A stretch of DNA of 64,000 nucleotides, taken from NCBI GenBank assembly GCA_024336345.1, contig JANFOG010000008.1:682001-746000 (forward strand), read 5' to 3'. Shown in pieces: positions 32,773-44,373 of the stretch. The stretch comes from Mariannaea sp. PMI_226. Lineage: Eukaryota; Ascomycota; Sordariomycetes; Hypocreales; Nectriaceae. Under the pieces are notes generated by a model that did not search any database, was not told where the DNA came from, and saw only the letters and a program-made list of their open reading frames with translations. The stretch's first letter is position 1, and each line of letters starts with the position of its first letter. Both the position numbers and the translations under genes were made by a program.

Positions 32773-33654
32773 ATGGCGCAGAAAGCCTGGCGCGATTGGG
32801 TCTACTTGGCCATCGTCTTCACTCAGCTCTTTGGCATGCTCAGTATGTTGTTGCCAGCTTCAATCCCCTTACATCTCACCCGATTGTCCCTCTCGCACCC
32901 CCCAGATTGGAAAGAATCTTGATGTATTCTATTCTGTCTATCAAAGCCTTGTATCTTGATCAAGTGGCCTGGTCAATTGACCTTGGACGACTCTTCCCGC
33001 AACACTTTGCCATTCCGTATCACGCATTCCTCTACTGAGCTTCTCACACTCACTCAAACTCTCACTCAAAATCTCACAATGAAACTAATACTCTTCTCTT
33101 CCTCCAACTACCAGTCCTCGATCTCGCAGAGTTTTACCCAAAATCTCTCTACGTCTCGCCCTCTGCACCCTTGCACTTCCTCGTCACCATCCGCAAGACG
33201 TACGTCGCCCAGTCCGGTGACCCTTTCTTCCGTGATGGTTATGACGCTCCCTGGTTCCACAGCTTCCTGTTCCTAGAGGCTCTCGCCCAGATGCCCCTGG
33301 CCGCCTTCTTGGTCTCCCGATTGGCATCCAAGAAGCCCACCTCCGGCCCTGTCGAGGTGGCCGGTCTGGCGTTTGCATGTTTGACTACCATGGGATCTTT
33401 GGCCTGCTTCTGTGAGCTCTTGGCTATGGGGCCCGAGATGGTCAAGACTGAGCACAAGTCAAAGCTGCTGTATGCCACGTATGGCCCTTTTCTCGCCGTC
33501 CGTAAGTGTCTCACGCAACCCCCCCTTATTATTTCTCCCCGCCGTTTTTGGTTTAATTTGCTGACCAATCTCAGCTGCCGTAATGGCTATGGACATGTAT
33601 TTGAGACTTCTATCTCGCTTTCAATCTGCTCCTACCAAGCCTAAGAGCCAGTAA
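32773..33654 (+). CDS. EXPERA-domain membrane protein (TMEM97/sigma-2 receptor-like)
   Basis: Three exons, 32773-32842, 33115-33501 and 33575-33654, give 178 residues with phase kept. The protein has four hydrophobic segments: about 8-25 (WVYLAIVFTQLFGML), 75-95 (FHSFLFLEALAQMPLAAFLV), 108-128 (VAGLAFACLTTMGSLACF) and the last helix around 145-165. The segment ILDLAEFYPKSLY is the conserved acidic loop after helix 1. This pattern matches the EXPERA family, whose members are ER membrane proteins linked to sterol metabolism and trafficking (sterol isomerase EBP, TMEM97, TM6SF). The first intron is 272 bp, long for this window, and contains CTCACTCAAA repeats. A short charged tail, PTKPKSQ, ends the protein. 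Confidence 0.87.
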
Positions 33655-33888
33655 AGAGCTGCAAGCCATATGTACAGAAAACAAAGAACTTCTTCATATA
33701 GCATATATGCACATCCACACAGAAACCCCTGTTGATGGAGCTCGTTGCTCCTTATCATCAGACATAACTCAATGACCAGAAAAAGAAACCAAAAAAAAAA
33801 AAAAATTTAGCTTTGCCTGCCGTAAAAACTCCTCAAGCATCCGAAACCCAGACTCCAATAAGTGCAAGACCTAGTGATGATGAAAATC
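33655..33888. other. Convergent 3' spacer
   Basis: This 234-bp spacer lies between converging genes. An A run at about 33792-33805 may be part of the 3' end signals. No gene. Confidence 0.6.
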
Positions 33889-34860
33889 CTAGTCTATTCT
33901 CTTTGAATGCGGCTTCGAGTATCCCCACCCGTTACCTACACCGTTCAGCCCATGGCCCAGCGGCGTGGCACCTCCAAGCCCGCGACCCTTGAGACGCCTT
34001 GGAAGCACGACGCCGAGGGTGTAGATACCAGCACAAAGAAGGCCAGAAATGAAGGACACCATGCTGTAGAAAACGGTGCTCGCGTAGATGTGACCGCCAA
34101 GGCCCTGCCACTCGACTCGTCCTTCCGTCTTGGGCAGCGACGGGGTAGGAAACCAGCGCACCGAAAGGCTCAAGGGCAATGGGTCCCCAATGATGAGCTT
34201 GCGGGTGAATGAGCCCTTCATGTGGCTCATAGGACTGGTGCTATACGCAACGGCGGAGTCCAGGACGCCGCTATCGTGTGGTCGCAGATGATGCTTGGGC
34301 GAGCTGTGCAGCAGCACGTTCATGTGTGTGCTAACGTGCATATGGCTCTTCTCCAGCGTGCCGGCGAGGGCAAAGATGAGCGGGATGTATTCGCGATCGG
34401 GGAGCTTCTCGCCTACGATTTCGACATGGGGTGCGGGGCGGGTGGGCAACCGGCAGCTCAGGGGCGCATCGCTGTGGATGTAGAATTCGAGGAGATGGAA
34501 AAAGGGGTCGTCAACCATAGCAACGGTGCAATTCACCTCGCCCTCGGTGCCGTAGTTGAGCTCCAACGGTCTGCCGGTTTCGTTGCAGACGGGGAAGGGA
34601 GTCCAGTTGATTTCGTGCTTTTCATTTTCAAGGTGTTCGCCCGTTTCGCTGTAGAAAGCCTTCCTGTCAGCAAGAGTTGTTCCCACATAGAGGTAAGGAT
34701 GCAGGGGGGGAAAAAAGGGCTGAATTGGAGCTTACGAGCTGCGGCTCATGCATTCCACTGGAATCGCCTGGCCATAAACATATGACGGTAGCGCATCCTC
34801 ATGGACGGCTGCGACAAGTGGCGATAGCGCAAGGAGGATGGATAGAGCTGGCGCAATCAT
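33889..34860 (-). CDS. Secretory-pathway type I membrane protein, unnamed family
   Basis: Two exons, 34860-34736 and 34663-33889, joined by a 72-bp intron (GTAAGC donor, GACAG acceptor) that keeps phase; 299 residues. A signal peptide is clear (MIAPALSILLALSPLVAAVH). The luminal part has four spaced cysteines (VECMS, PVCNET, VNCTVA, LSCRL) and potential N-glycosylation sites at NET and NCT. A single transmembrane helix near residue 245-265 (STVFYSMVSFISGLLCAGIY) is followed by a short basic, Gly-rich cytoplasmic tail. An ER or Golgi type I topology is likely. I do not recognise the family; it looks conserved rather than orphan. A role in secretion or glycosylation would fit but is not shown. 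Confidence 0.82.
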
Positions 34861-35579
34861 GGCGACGGGCGCAATGAAAGGGGGGGCGACCAGAAAGAGA
34901 AGAGAGGGGGGAGAGAGGGAGGAGAAAGGTGGAGGAAGGGTAGATTGTGGATGGTGGCAATCGCAGTTCAACTGTGTTTTTTTGGTGGTTTCGAAACGAC
35001 GTAATGCGAGGGTGGTCAAGTTCAAGACATGACGATAACGGTCAAACAGCCCACGTTACGGCGTCGGGGACCATTGGCCTGTAGCGGACTTTAGCCCGGT
35101 GGCTACGGAGTCAAGTTAGCTGTGCTGTGCGAAGTGGATTGTATGTGGATTGCGCGTATACGGTGGAGATCAAAGCTGCCACTCTGGCGCTTGTGAGGTA
35201 CGGAGCACTACTTTGACTACCTCGAGTAGCTTCCAATCCAGCAACACCGTTGCGATCACGTGGGGAGGAGAGCTGGAGCTCAGGACGGGCGACGCAACAT
35301 TCAAGATATGTATATGTACCTAGGTACTTCAAGTACGGCATATAAGTTAGCTACAGTACAGATTAGAACTTGGAAGCGATCATGGGAAATTGGGAAATTG
35401 GGAAGTTGGGAAATTGGGAAATTTATACATGTAATGCAGAAGGTTGTGTTTTCCGTCAGATGTATTCATAACCGCCATTTCTCTTCTTATACTTGAACTG
35501 CAGACGCTCACTCCGTGTCATTCCGCTGCCATCTGTCAACGCCATCCATGGACGGTAGCCCACCTTGGAATAATATCTC
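34861..35579. other. Intergenic region with 8-bp tandem repeat
   Basis: About 0.7 kb. It contains the promoter of the membrane-protein gene, a tandem repeat at 35383-35422 and the 3' flank of the methyltransferase. No gene is visible. Confidence 0.55.
35383..35422. repeat. Tandem repeat of TGGGAAAT (5 units)
   Basis: Five head-to-tail copies of TGGGAAAT, the third with one G change. A minisatellite-like tract in intergenic DNA, likely variable between strains. Confidence 0.85.
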
Positions 35580-36635
35580 CTACTGTGCTTTGTCAACTCT
35601 TCCTGTCATGCAGATAATATCATACTTGATGTCCCATCCTCCCCCTCCATACTTCTCCTCTAAAGCCTTCTTCATCAACCCTTCCACTTCCCCAAGCGGA
35701 TGTGCCGCCCGCGTGTCCTCGTCCCAGTACGTATTCATCAGCCATGTCACCATCATCCCGAATGATTGGAAGAACTCCTCCACATCCTTTAGGTGATAAC
35801 TTCCATTTACCAGAGTTACCTTGACGTCCTTGAATCCCTGTTCCTGGAGATGTGTCTCAATCCAATCCGTATCTGTCCAGTCGCCATCCGAGTGTCTCTG
35901 CATTTCCACGGTCTCTGGAAACGGCGCCCGAAAGGGCAGCGCTTCAAATGCCCATTGCATATCGGGAATCCAGAACTTATTGTCTTTGTGAAAAGTTGTG
36001 GCACCGAAAATTCCTCCGGGCTTGAGAATTCTTTTGCATTCTAGTTTGGTGCCCAGAGCGTCAGTGTCAAGGCGGACTGGTTGTCTGTAAATTGAGATGA
36101 GAACGCATAAAACTCACCATCTAGGACGGCATCTGTGCCAGGGATGAGATGAAGGCACAGTCCAAGTCCAACATGAGAAAAAGAACTTTCCGGAAGCTGC
36201 GTGTTCTGTAGCCATAGTCAGCTCAGCGTTCCCTCTGTGTCACCTCTCCTCGGAGCTGTGGGGAGAAAGGTGACTTACCTTGGCGTCCAACACGGCAGTC
36301 TTGGTGTTGATCCATCCCTCGGCACCAATTCTTTTGTTGACAATACCAACCATCTGTTCCGAATTATCGAAGCACAGAATCGAACTCTCCGAAAGGACAT
36401 GCTTCGGCATGGTGCTCTGAACTTGCTGTGTGAGAACACCAGTCCCACAAGCGCCATCCAACAACGTAAACGGAGTTGATGTGTCGCTTGTAAGCTCCAA
36501 CTGGGAGAGAAGTGGGTTGATCATATCGCGCAGGACGCCTTGGGAGGCGATTAAGAACCCCTTCTCATGCTCGCTGATCGTTGCGAAGAGTCTAGAGAGG
36601 GTTTTATTGCCGGCATCTTTTGCGTCTTTGGACAT
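35580..36635 (-). CDS. Class I SAM-dependent methyltransferase
   Basis: Three exons, 36635-36279, 36205-36118 and 36040-35580, with in-phase introns of 73 and 77 bp, give 301 residues. Motif I, the SAM-binding loop, is seen as LLDGACGTGVLTQQV at about 58-72. An acidic strand end (ILCFDNSEQM) binds the adenosine ribose, and a late motif ECKRILKPGGIFGATTF is typical of methyltransferases acting on small molecules. The middle exon supplies the strand that precedes it (FSHVGLGLCLHLIP). The C-terminal region (KDVKVTLVNGSYHLKDVEEF) should shape the substrate site. The length matches fungal UbiE/LaeA-like small-molecule methyltransferases. The substrate is unknown; no biosynthetic cluster is seen next to it. 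The start at 36635 leaves a short N-terminal arm. Confidence 0.88.
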
Positions 36636-37624
36636 TGTCAATGCAAATTGTGAAATGCAATAACAGATGTGAATTATTTTTGTTAAAGAGAAAGGTTTGT
36701 AGTTTTGTGTGATGTGTTATGGAGAGAGAGAACTAAACATGTCTCATCTGGCAGACGTGGAGATGTGGTCGTCTATATATCTTCAAAACAAGTCTCCGAA
36801 AAGTCACCGTGAGACCTAGATCTAAGTAACATTACCGACATCTCTAGCTTTTTTCCACTTGCAGGCAGGTCTTAAAGGCAAATAATAGCTAACTTCAAGA
36901 TGAATCAATCAAGACTTTTAGCACCAAATCCCCAACTCGCCAATCGATCCCAGTCAAACGCTGGCTCGGAGTCTTACGTAGCCTGCCATCGGGGACTAAC
37001 CCACTAAGAGAACAGAGGTCTTAAGACATTCCTAACGCCTTCACGGTTTTCAAAACAGGATAGAAGTGCACATTACATAATGACAGTTTCTCATTGCTCT
37101 AGCTGTACCGAACTAATAATTCCAGCACTTTTCTCTACCCAACTCCCCCGATAGCAACAATTGACTCCAGCCATCTATTCCCATCACGGAAATCTTCTCT
37201 CCCGCTTCTTCAGCTCGAATTCGCCCTCCTCCCCAGAGAAGTTTCTCGATCCTCTCCTCTAAGAGTACATAAGCGGTTGCTATACACATTCTTCATGTGG
37301 AGAGCGCTCTAAGCAGCAGCAATGACTGGTGAAGCTAGAGTGCTCTGCCATCACGCAGGGAATTGTGTGGTGATTGCTCATTACCAGGCGGTCATCGGCA
37401 GAGAACATATGAGTTGACCGTCATTCACACCCTGGTTATATAAAATGTTCCCATGCCTATCTCCGGGAGACCTGACAAACATGGAAGAGCCAACCTGACC
37501 AAAGCCAGGTCGACCCCAAAAACGTGGACCTGGCGAGAAGGAATTGTTGCACATGGCTCGCCAGGAAAGGGCCAATCGTCAGAGGAGACGCGGCCAACGT
37601 AGCTTATTGCTGTTTTCAATACCA

Positions 37625-37680
37625 CTGCAGTAGTGATGGTGGTAGTGGTAGTGGTTGTTGTTATTGTTGCTGCGATAGCA
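37625..37680. repeat. GGT/GTT triplet-like low-complexity tract
   Basis: Imperfect GGT, AGT and GTT triplets in a row. It produces Thr-rich (minus strand) and Gly/Cys-rich (plus strand) pseudo-coding frames and is better seen as a simple repeat than as a gene. Confidence 0.65.
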
Positions 37681-38424
37681 ATGTGCAAGTAGCTAGCTTG
37701 CTTCTGTGTGTATGTGTAGGGGGAACATGGTTGGTGAAGTTGAGGAGAGCCCGCTCACTCAGGAAAAGGATTGGCAGCGAACACCGAAGCGGCCATTATG
37801 GATGCAACGATCTTGAAAGACAGGAAGACTGGTGGAATGAAGGACAATAATAGGGCTATTTAGTCGAGGTCTGACCCCTCTGAGTGCCGCCGTCCGATAT
37901 CCCTTCCTCTCCATCCAAGTGAACGGCCGTGGCTCACATATATACCTTCCTGTATACCTTCGTGTATCCCACGCCCCCGATAACTTACACCCCCAAACTA
38001 TTAATTTTTTCCTTTTTCTATTTCCGAGCCTCCTACGAATGATAGTGGCTGTCTCCCGCAAAACCCCAGGCACGTAATCGATATTTTCAGCCATCTTCTC
38101 GTGTAATCCCCCGTATTCGGAGCAGCTACCCGCCTCTGGTTTGTCCACCACCAAAATGACCAAAAAGTGAGGCGATCAACCACCCCCGTCGTCAGCCTCA
38201 CTATTTTGCCAGTTTTCTCCCCCAACACAGAAATGCCTGCGGCTGAGGTGGCTTGAGTCAAACAACAACACAAAAAAAAAAAAGCTAATACAACGGGAGG
38301 GGTGGTGGCGGCAATTCAACAAAAGATGTGTGGCTCGGAGATTGGGCTCTTTGAAGGGGTTGAGTACTTTTGTAGGTGAAGGGGCTGTTGTATGTAGGGC
38401 ACCTTGAAATTCAGACCCCACGGA

Positions 38425-38462
38425 TGAGACACACGCACGCACGCGCACACACAGACACACAC
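38425..38462. repeat. CA-rich microsatellite-like tract
   Basis: Alternating ACAC/GCAC dinucleotides in intergenic DNA, with no coding context. Confidence 0.65.
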
Positions 38463-39036
38463 CTCTGAAGTCAGGATGAGTGATAGTGACCCTGGGCAAG
38501 CGCTTAATCACTTCATTATGATGTCTGTATCACCTTGATTTATACATGCCGTACGTAAGACTACGGTCATGCCCAAAAAGAAATGAAAGGGGGCAAGAGA
38601 GGGGATGAGGTCGAGGTTGTATAAGGGGCTGACGTGCAGAATAGAACAGGCTGGGCGTGAGCTGAGAACTGACTGCCTGTGTGATATGACTGTCAGTCTG
38701 GCTTGCCAACCCGTAATTCGGCGGAGCATTTTTGATTAGGACATTGCAATCTTTCTCTTTTTTCCCTTGACTCAATAACCTAACTGAAAACTACTCTATG
38801 TGAGGAGAAGCAAGCAATCGGATTCTCCATGAAAACCCCCCTCCTGTATAATTACAACGAATAGACCATCCTTGTACAACACACGACCATGCCATTGGCG
38901 CCTGTAACATATCCATCAGTCCGATAATATCTTTGACAACTTAAACACGCCACCCCCTCAAAAAAGAAAGGGTCAGCCCGCCCCTCCTATTCCCAACCGA
39001 CTCTCCGGTCGGGCTCCGAAATCCCAGGCTTTTCTT

Positions 39037-42000
39037 TCAAGCGAATCTGAGGCTCCCAGTGGGCACACGTTGAGACAGCCCATCCACCTCGCGTTTCAAT
39101 GACTTGAGAACCCGGCGAACATCAGCCAGATCCGCACCGCCCTGGTTGTTGCCATGTCCAGGCGGGGGTAGCGCAGCATCGCTCCGCTTGAGGAGATCTA
39201 CCACTGACGGTCCAATCGACCCACCCTTACCGCTGCCACCGCGTCGGCGAACCTCTGCCGCCCAGTCGTTGACCACAAAGACGATCAGCTCAATAATGCG
39301 GTTTCGCACCGACCCGCTGAAGCCGTAATCTTGTGTATCGAAGATGTTCTCCAGTACCCGAACGATCATGTCATGAGATACGCCCAGTGTCAAGAACAGC
39401 TGGACGGGCCAGGTGGGATCAGCGCCAATGGTGGCATCCTGTTGATACGCCACAGCATATCGGCACAGTTCAGGCAAGAGAGTCTGAATTGGGAAAATAA
39501 AGCTATCGAGGGATGTCCGGTGAGCAATGTTCTGAATCTTGCTGGTGACCGATTCGTAAGGCAATGGTGGCAACGGCATTCCGGGCTTGGTGGTCTCCTT
39601 TCGGAATTCGGCATCATCGTGAGTCTGCTGAATCAAGTTGCTCCAGGTGCCCGAAATCGTCATATGGTTTCGGTAGTCAGCAGCATGGTAAATAAGGAGA
39701 CACAGGTCATAATAGCCGGCTTGGTCAGCATAATCGTTGAATAGCTGTGTTGCGTTTAGTTAGCCGACGGTTCCGAACACAGAGCACCAAGTAGCTTACC
39801 TCTGACAGGCCTTGAATCTTGCCCTGAAGAGCTTCCTTAATCTCCAGCTTCCTGTCTGGGTCAATACGCTCGTCCTCCGAGAGCCTCTCCAAGAGATCAT
39901 CCTGGATATGTGCAACCTCAAGTAGGTCAGTGACCGTGTGGTTGAGGAGTTGCTGTTGCTGCCGGCTTACGCCAGTTGTAGAAACATTTGCATTCGCTTT
40001 AGCGAGACTAAGCAATCTAATGCGGTCCTTGATGCCAATGGGAAAGTCTGAGTTGGCGAGTTGAGCTTGAACCTCAGCAGCATCAAAAAAGCGACTTCGG
40101 TTGGTGTAGAAACGGCAGAGCAGATCAGCATGCTCCACGTTTGTACCAGCAAGTCGCTGCAAGAAAGTGACGACGTGAGGAGAATCAATGGCCAAAATTC
40201 TATCTGTCCAGCCCTGCTGAATGTACCACTCATAAAGATCAAAGTGGAAAACTTCATCATCAGAGCCATTGACGACTTCGTATGCTTCAAGCCGCTTCGT
40301 CGCCATCAGAGTCAACCGGCCATCCACCATCTCAGGTTCAGTACTAGAGGCAGCATCAAGTTGGTGCAAGGCATCGTGAATCATATCATAACATCGCTTC
40401 CTGTCGTTGAAAGCATTAGCCCTTGGGTCAGCCGATGGCTTGCCATCATTGATCCAGAGCAAGGCTGTGTTACCCCTGTCTTTCTCGCGTGCCACAATCA
40501 GGCAGAGCTGAATGGCCCCTGCATAGTAATTGAGGGCAATGTACTGGGTCACAGCACTCTGAAGGTTGGCAAACGTCAGGCTACCAGCCACCTTTTCAAA
40601 GAGCCTTAGGCTTTCGTGGAGCAGGCTTCGCGATTGGTTTGTGTTGGAAGGCTGATCTGAGGCCCGCTTCAGCTGCTCCTGCGCCTTGAAAATGACGACA
40701 TCGTCTGGGCTACAGAAACTACCACATCGTCTTCGTAGAGCGTCGGCAACCGTCTCAACATTTGAACCACTCTCAATGTTGCGGTTAACAATGGCCTTAA
40801 CAAGCAGCTTGGCAAGGTCCTTGCCATCGGCCTGAGAAAACAGTTTCTCGTATGTCAAATCCTTGAGTTGCTGGCGGGCGGTTTCTTCCAATCGGGTGAA
40901 AATGTCGGCCACTCGCTCATCAAAGAGCATCAGCACAAATGAAATGCCCTCAGATATGCTCTCCATCAGCTTTTGAAGGGCATGCAGAGCTTGGTGCTCG
41001 GCCTGGAGCGCCACTTCTTCCTGACGACTCGACACGTGCTGGAGATCCGACGGGCCGGATAAGCCCTGAATCAAGCCTCGATTAGCGTCGAGGAACCGTC
41101 TCAGTCGTTCCAGGTGTTCCTGGACTGTGCTCAGTTTTGAGAGAGGGATGGTTGAGTTGATGACAACGCCACCCGTCGGCGAGGTTCCCTGCTTGATCAC
41201 AGTAACCTTCCAGAGCTTCCGAATCAGTCGAGCCAAGTAGAGTGCGAGGGCATCATGTCGAGAGGATAGTCTGACCGAGTCAGTCGTTAAGGATGTGCCA
41301 TCAGTCTCGGTGATGGTGGGCTGTCCACCAAACTCTACGAACGCGGCTCTGGCGCGGTCCTCCGTCGCCTGGTCAATAGCTCGTGCTGCGCCCGGTCTTG
41401 ACTCACCACCATGGCCACAAGCCACGGCCAGGGCGGTCGATACCGTTTCCACGCGACCGTACAGATGGATAAATCGACGACAAACGGACTCGTAGCCCTC
41501 ATCGCCCACTGCACCTCTAATGGCGGATGCGAAGATATCCACAAATCTGCGTCGGCGAATGATATGAACACCAGTGTTAGTGAGCACAGCAAACTCGCTC
41601 GGGGGGTCATCAAACTGAACGGCGAGCTCGTTTCCGAAACCAATAGGCTGTCCAGCTGCGGAGAAGGGCTTGGTGATCATGCCCACGGCTTCAGCTCGGC
41701 TACCAATATCGATCCAGCTGGAGTTCTCAAAGTACTTGAGTGGTGCAGTTGGGGGAGTCTCCTTGATGCGGCCAGTCTCCGGTCCTGACACAAACAAGGC
41801 ATCTTCGTTGGGATTGGATTCTTTGCTGACAAAGTCCAAGAAGTATCCAGGAGCAAAGCGGGCGCCTTGACGGCTATATGATAGCACCGGGGACTCCGTA
41901 TCAGTAATGCTTTCACCACCAGCGTAGCCTGATCGTCGGGGGCTCTGGCTGGGAGGGAATTTGACAAATTGAACTTGCATGCTCTGAGGCGCAAGGTTGG

Positions 42001-43362
42001 ACTGAGCACCATATAGGTAGCTAGAGGCATTGGTGGCACTAAAGAAAAGACGACAACCAGTGTTTGTGAGTGCCATGAGGTGAAGCTTAGCCGATTCTTG
42101 CTTCGAAATCGGACTAATGGCGACAATATTCGCACGATCATTGAGCAGCTTAGATTGGCCAAGCATGTGTGCAACGTCACGCAAACAGTAGACCTTTTCC
42201 TTTTCGATGACCTTGTTCAAGCGATCAGGCGCCTCCATATGGTATGTACGGATGGTTGATCTGCTCGACAGGGTGTACACAAGATTTCGACTGTCGTCGA
42301 TGACAATATCGATCAAATGCTCAGGTCTCTTGTGGGACCAGAATCCGCTCTGTAAAGTCACGACTGACGACCAGCCAGGATTGGTGTGGTTGATCTTACC
42401 ACACCGATTCGAAAACCACTTCTCTTCAGACTGATAGTAAAGTTCGTTGATATCGATATCGTTGCTTCCTCCGAAAAAGATGCGGCCGTTTGCAGATCCA
42501 GCAATCACACGAACATCAGTGCCTCGTAAAGGCAGGTTCATCTTGGTTTGGTACAAGCTAACAGTCTTGCTACCAGAAGGGGTATCAGTGGCTGACACTC
42601 CCAATAAACTGATATCAGCCGATGTAGCAACAACCAAGATGTGTGTGATGGTATTGACGAAAATTCCGGGCTTGGGGGGGACGAGCGCCACTGCAGTAAT
42701 GGTGTGAGCCTGATCCTCGAAACCGATCAGTTCAGGGTCCGGGTGAGTGTAGTCCCAAAGGAAAAGCGAGTTATCGATGACGACCCAGGCATGATTGATC
42801 TCAGCAAAGAGGCCCATGAGGGTCTGAAGCTCGCCAGCATTATAGTGGTCAAAAACCTGGTTCGGAATCGGGTACATTTGGGTCTTCTGGAATGGAGCTA
42901 CAGAAGAGTCCGTCGATTCGACATCGTACTCGGAGGAGGCGCCAGCTGTCGCGATGGTTAGTAAAAGCTGAGCATTTAATCGCGTAGCAACTCACGTCTG
43001 CAATAAGAATCCAACTCTGGGAAGCGCTCATCTGCCTGTAGGAACGTGTTGATGGCCTTGGCTGCCTTCACGACCGGGGGAACATTTTCAGTCCTTGGTG
43101 GAGGCAAAACTGATGGTGCCACAAGTCCATCTCTAATTCCCGTCGTCACAGGAGCAGCGGAAGTCGTGGTAAGAGACGCGCTTCGAGGTGTTGAGGGCGT
43201 CGCCGTCTTTGCCACGGCAGTGTTTTGAGTGTTGCTGTCGGTCGAAGGAAACAGCTGTCGACGCACGGGATCGGGCTTGCCCTGGAATCTCGAGGCCACT
43301 GCAGGCGTATTCAAAAAGGCGCCGGGTACCGGTCGCACCGGAGTTGTCTGCGGAAAAGACAT
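39037..43362 (-). CDS. NUP170: Nucleoporin Nup155/Nup170, inner ring of the nuclear pore
   Basis: Three exons, 43362-42996, 42945-39800 and 39744-39037, with introns of 50 and 56 bp, give 1406 residues, matching the Nup155 family length. The N-terminal tail is Pro/Thr/Ser-rich, then comes the opening of the beta-propeller (MYPIPNQVFDHYNAGELQTL, HAWVVIDNSLFLWDYTHPDP), which is highly typical of Nup157/170. The second half is the helical solenoid with long leucine-rich helices (SEDERIDPDRKLEIKEALQG) and ends in LKSLKREVDGLSQRVP. In the cell it forms part of the inner pore ring, binds membrane-anchoring nucleoporins and is needed for pore assembly. Exon 3 was needed to complete the solenoid (LFNDYADQAGYYDLCLLIYH). 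No anomaly is seen. Confidence 0.96.
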
Positions 43363-44373
43363 GATGGGCAGCAAATCGACCCTCGCCGGGGTCTAGAGTG
43401 CAGCTTCACCAGTCCGATCGAGTCGCCAGCGCCAGCGAGCGAACCGTTTAAGGGACGCGAAAGTATGGGGGGATCGCGTTCGAAGATGACGGATCCGAGG
43501 TGTTCGCGTTACAAGATGGGGCTCGTTGAGGTTGAGATCCGTCACGTCGTCGTCCGGCTGGTGATAATTTTGTAGGGGCGGAAGTGCATGCCATAAACAA
43601 TTTCAGAGAGAGCGAGAGCTTAGAGAGAGGCTGGAGTTGGAGCACGGATTTTTCGCGACTGGGGGACCTTCGCGCTAAGACCATTTCGGGAGCAAGGCTG
43701 TGAGCTGCAGCACAAAGAGCATCTCGACAGTGCAGGTAAAACAACCAGGAAAAAATACAAAGGAAAAGAATTGGTCACAAGATTAAGTGATCGAGGTAAA
43801 AAAAAGAATTTATGTATCTATTGAAAGACTTTCATCATTGAATTTTACATCGGGCTACTGTTGTTACTCTTTCATTTTCCAGCTTGAAGGTTACGAAGAG
43901 CTGTTGCCAACCGGGCCAGCTCCCTGTCTCTCGGTACCTAGGTAGGGTGAAGAGACAAGAGGACCTGAGTCAAGAATTGTGCGCATCGAAATTACTCTCA
44001 AATATCAGCCCTTCTATAAAATAACCAAAGGAGACCGATGCCAATATCTACGTGTGTGTGGCCTTCTCATGTTATGCCTACCGGCCCCCGTTGAGGATGT
44101 GTGATTGCCTCTGTCATCCAGTCGCATTGGCTTCAGTTTCTCATAAACCCTTTCACACTAGGAAAGCAACCTCACTGACCCCCATGCTCTGTATGATAAC
44201 TTGATGGATAAATCAACCATATTTACCTGTGCAATGTTATGCCATTCCAGATGCCTTTTTTATTTCCAATCATCTAGACTCCATGCTTCTCCGATCGATA
44301 AGGAGAGATCCGTTTCATCTGCTTCGCTTCTTCGTGCGACACGTCTTTTGAGATTGCGCCTGAATTGAAGAAT
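43363..44373. other. Intergenic region between NUP170 and the acyl-CoA reductase gene
   Basis: About 1 kb holding the nucleoporin promoter (left) and the 3' flank of the reductase gene (right). Purine runs such as GAGAGAGCGAGAG at about 43605-43635 may be promoter elements. No gene is seen. Confidence 0.55.

Larger units (their letters stand above)
36636..39036. other. Long intergenic region, low-complexity tracts
   Basis: About 2.4 kb without a supported gene. The left end should be the methyltransferase promoter. Triplet-like GGT/GTT runs lie at about 37625-37680, an A run at about 38270-38283, and a CA-rich tract at about 38425-38462. The right end is the 3' flank of the nucleoporin gene. 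Open frames at 37759-38163 and 38176-38511 (minus) are rich in Arg and Ser and look compositional. Confidence 0.5.

Noticed and set aside
33907..34785. Plus-strand frames of 101 and 187 codons opposite the type I membrane protein
   Set aside because: The minus-strand reading has a signal peptide, cysteine pattern, transmembrane helix and a phase-keeping intron; the plus frames have none of these.
37759..38511. Minus-strand frames of 134 and 111 codons
   Set aside because: Low-complexity, Arg/Ser/Cys-rich readings through simple-repeat DNA, with no conserved motif.
40061..40609. 182-codon plus-strand frame inside the nucleoporin gene
   Set aside because: Antisense to the continuous helical solenoid of Nup170.
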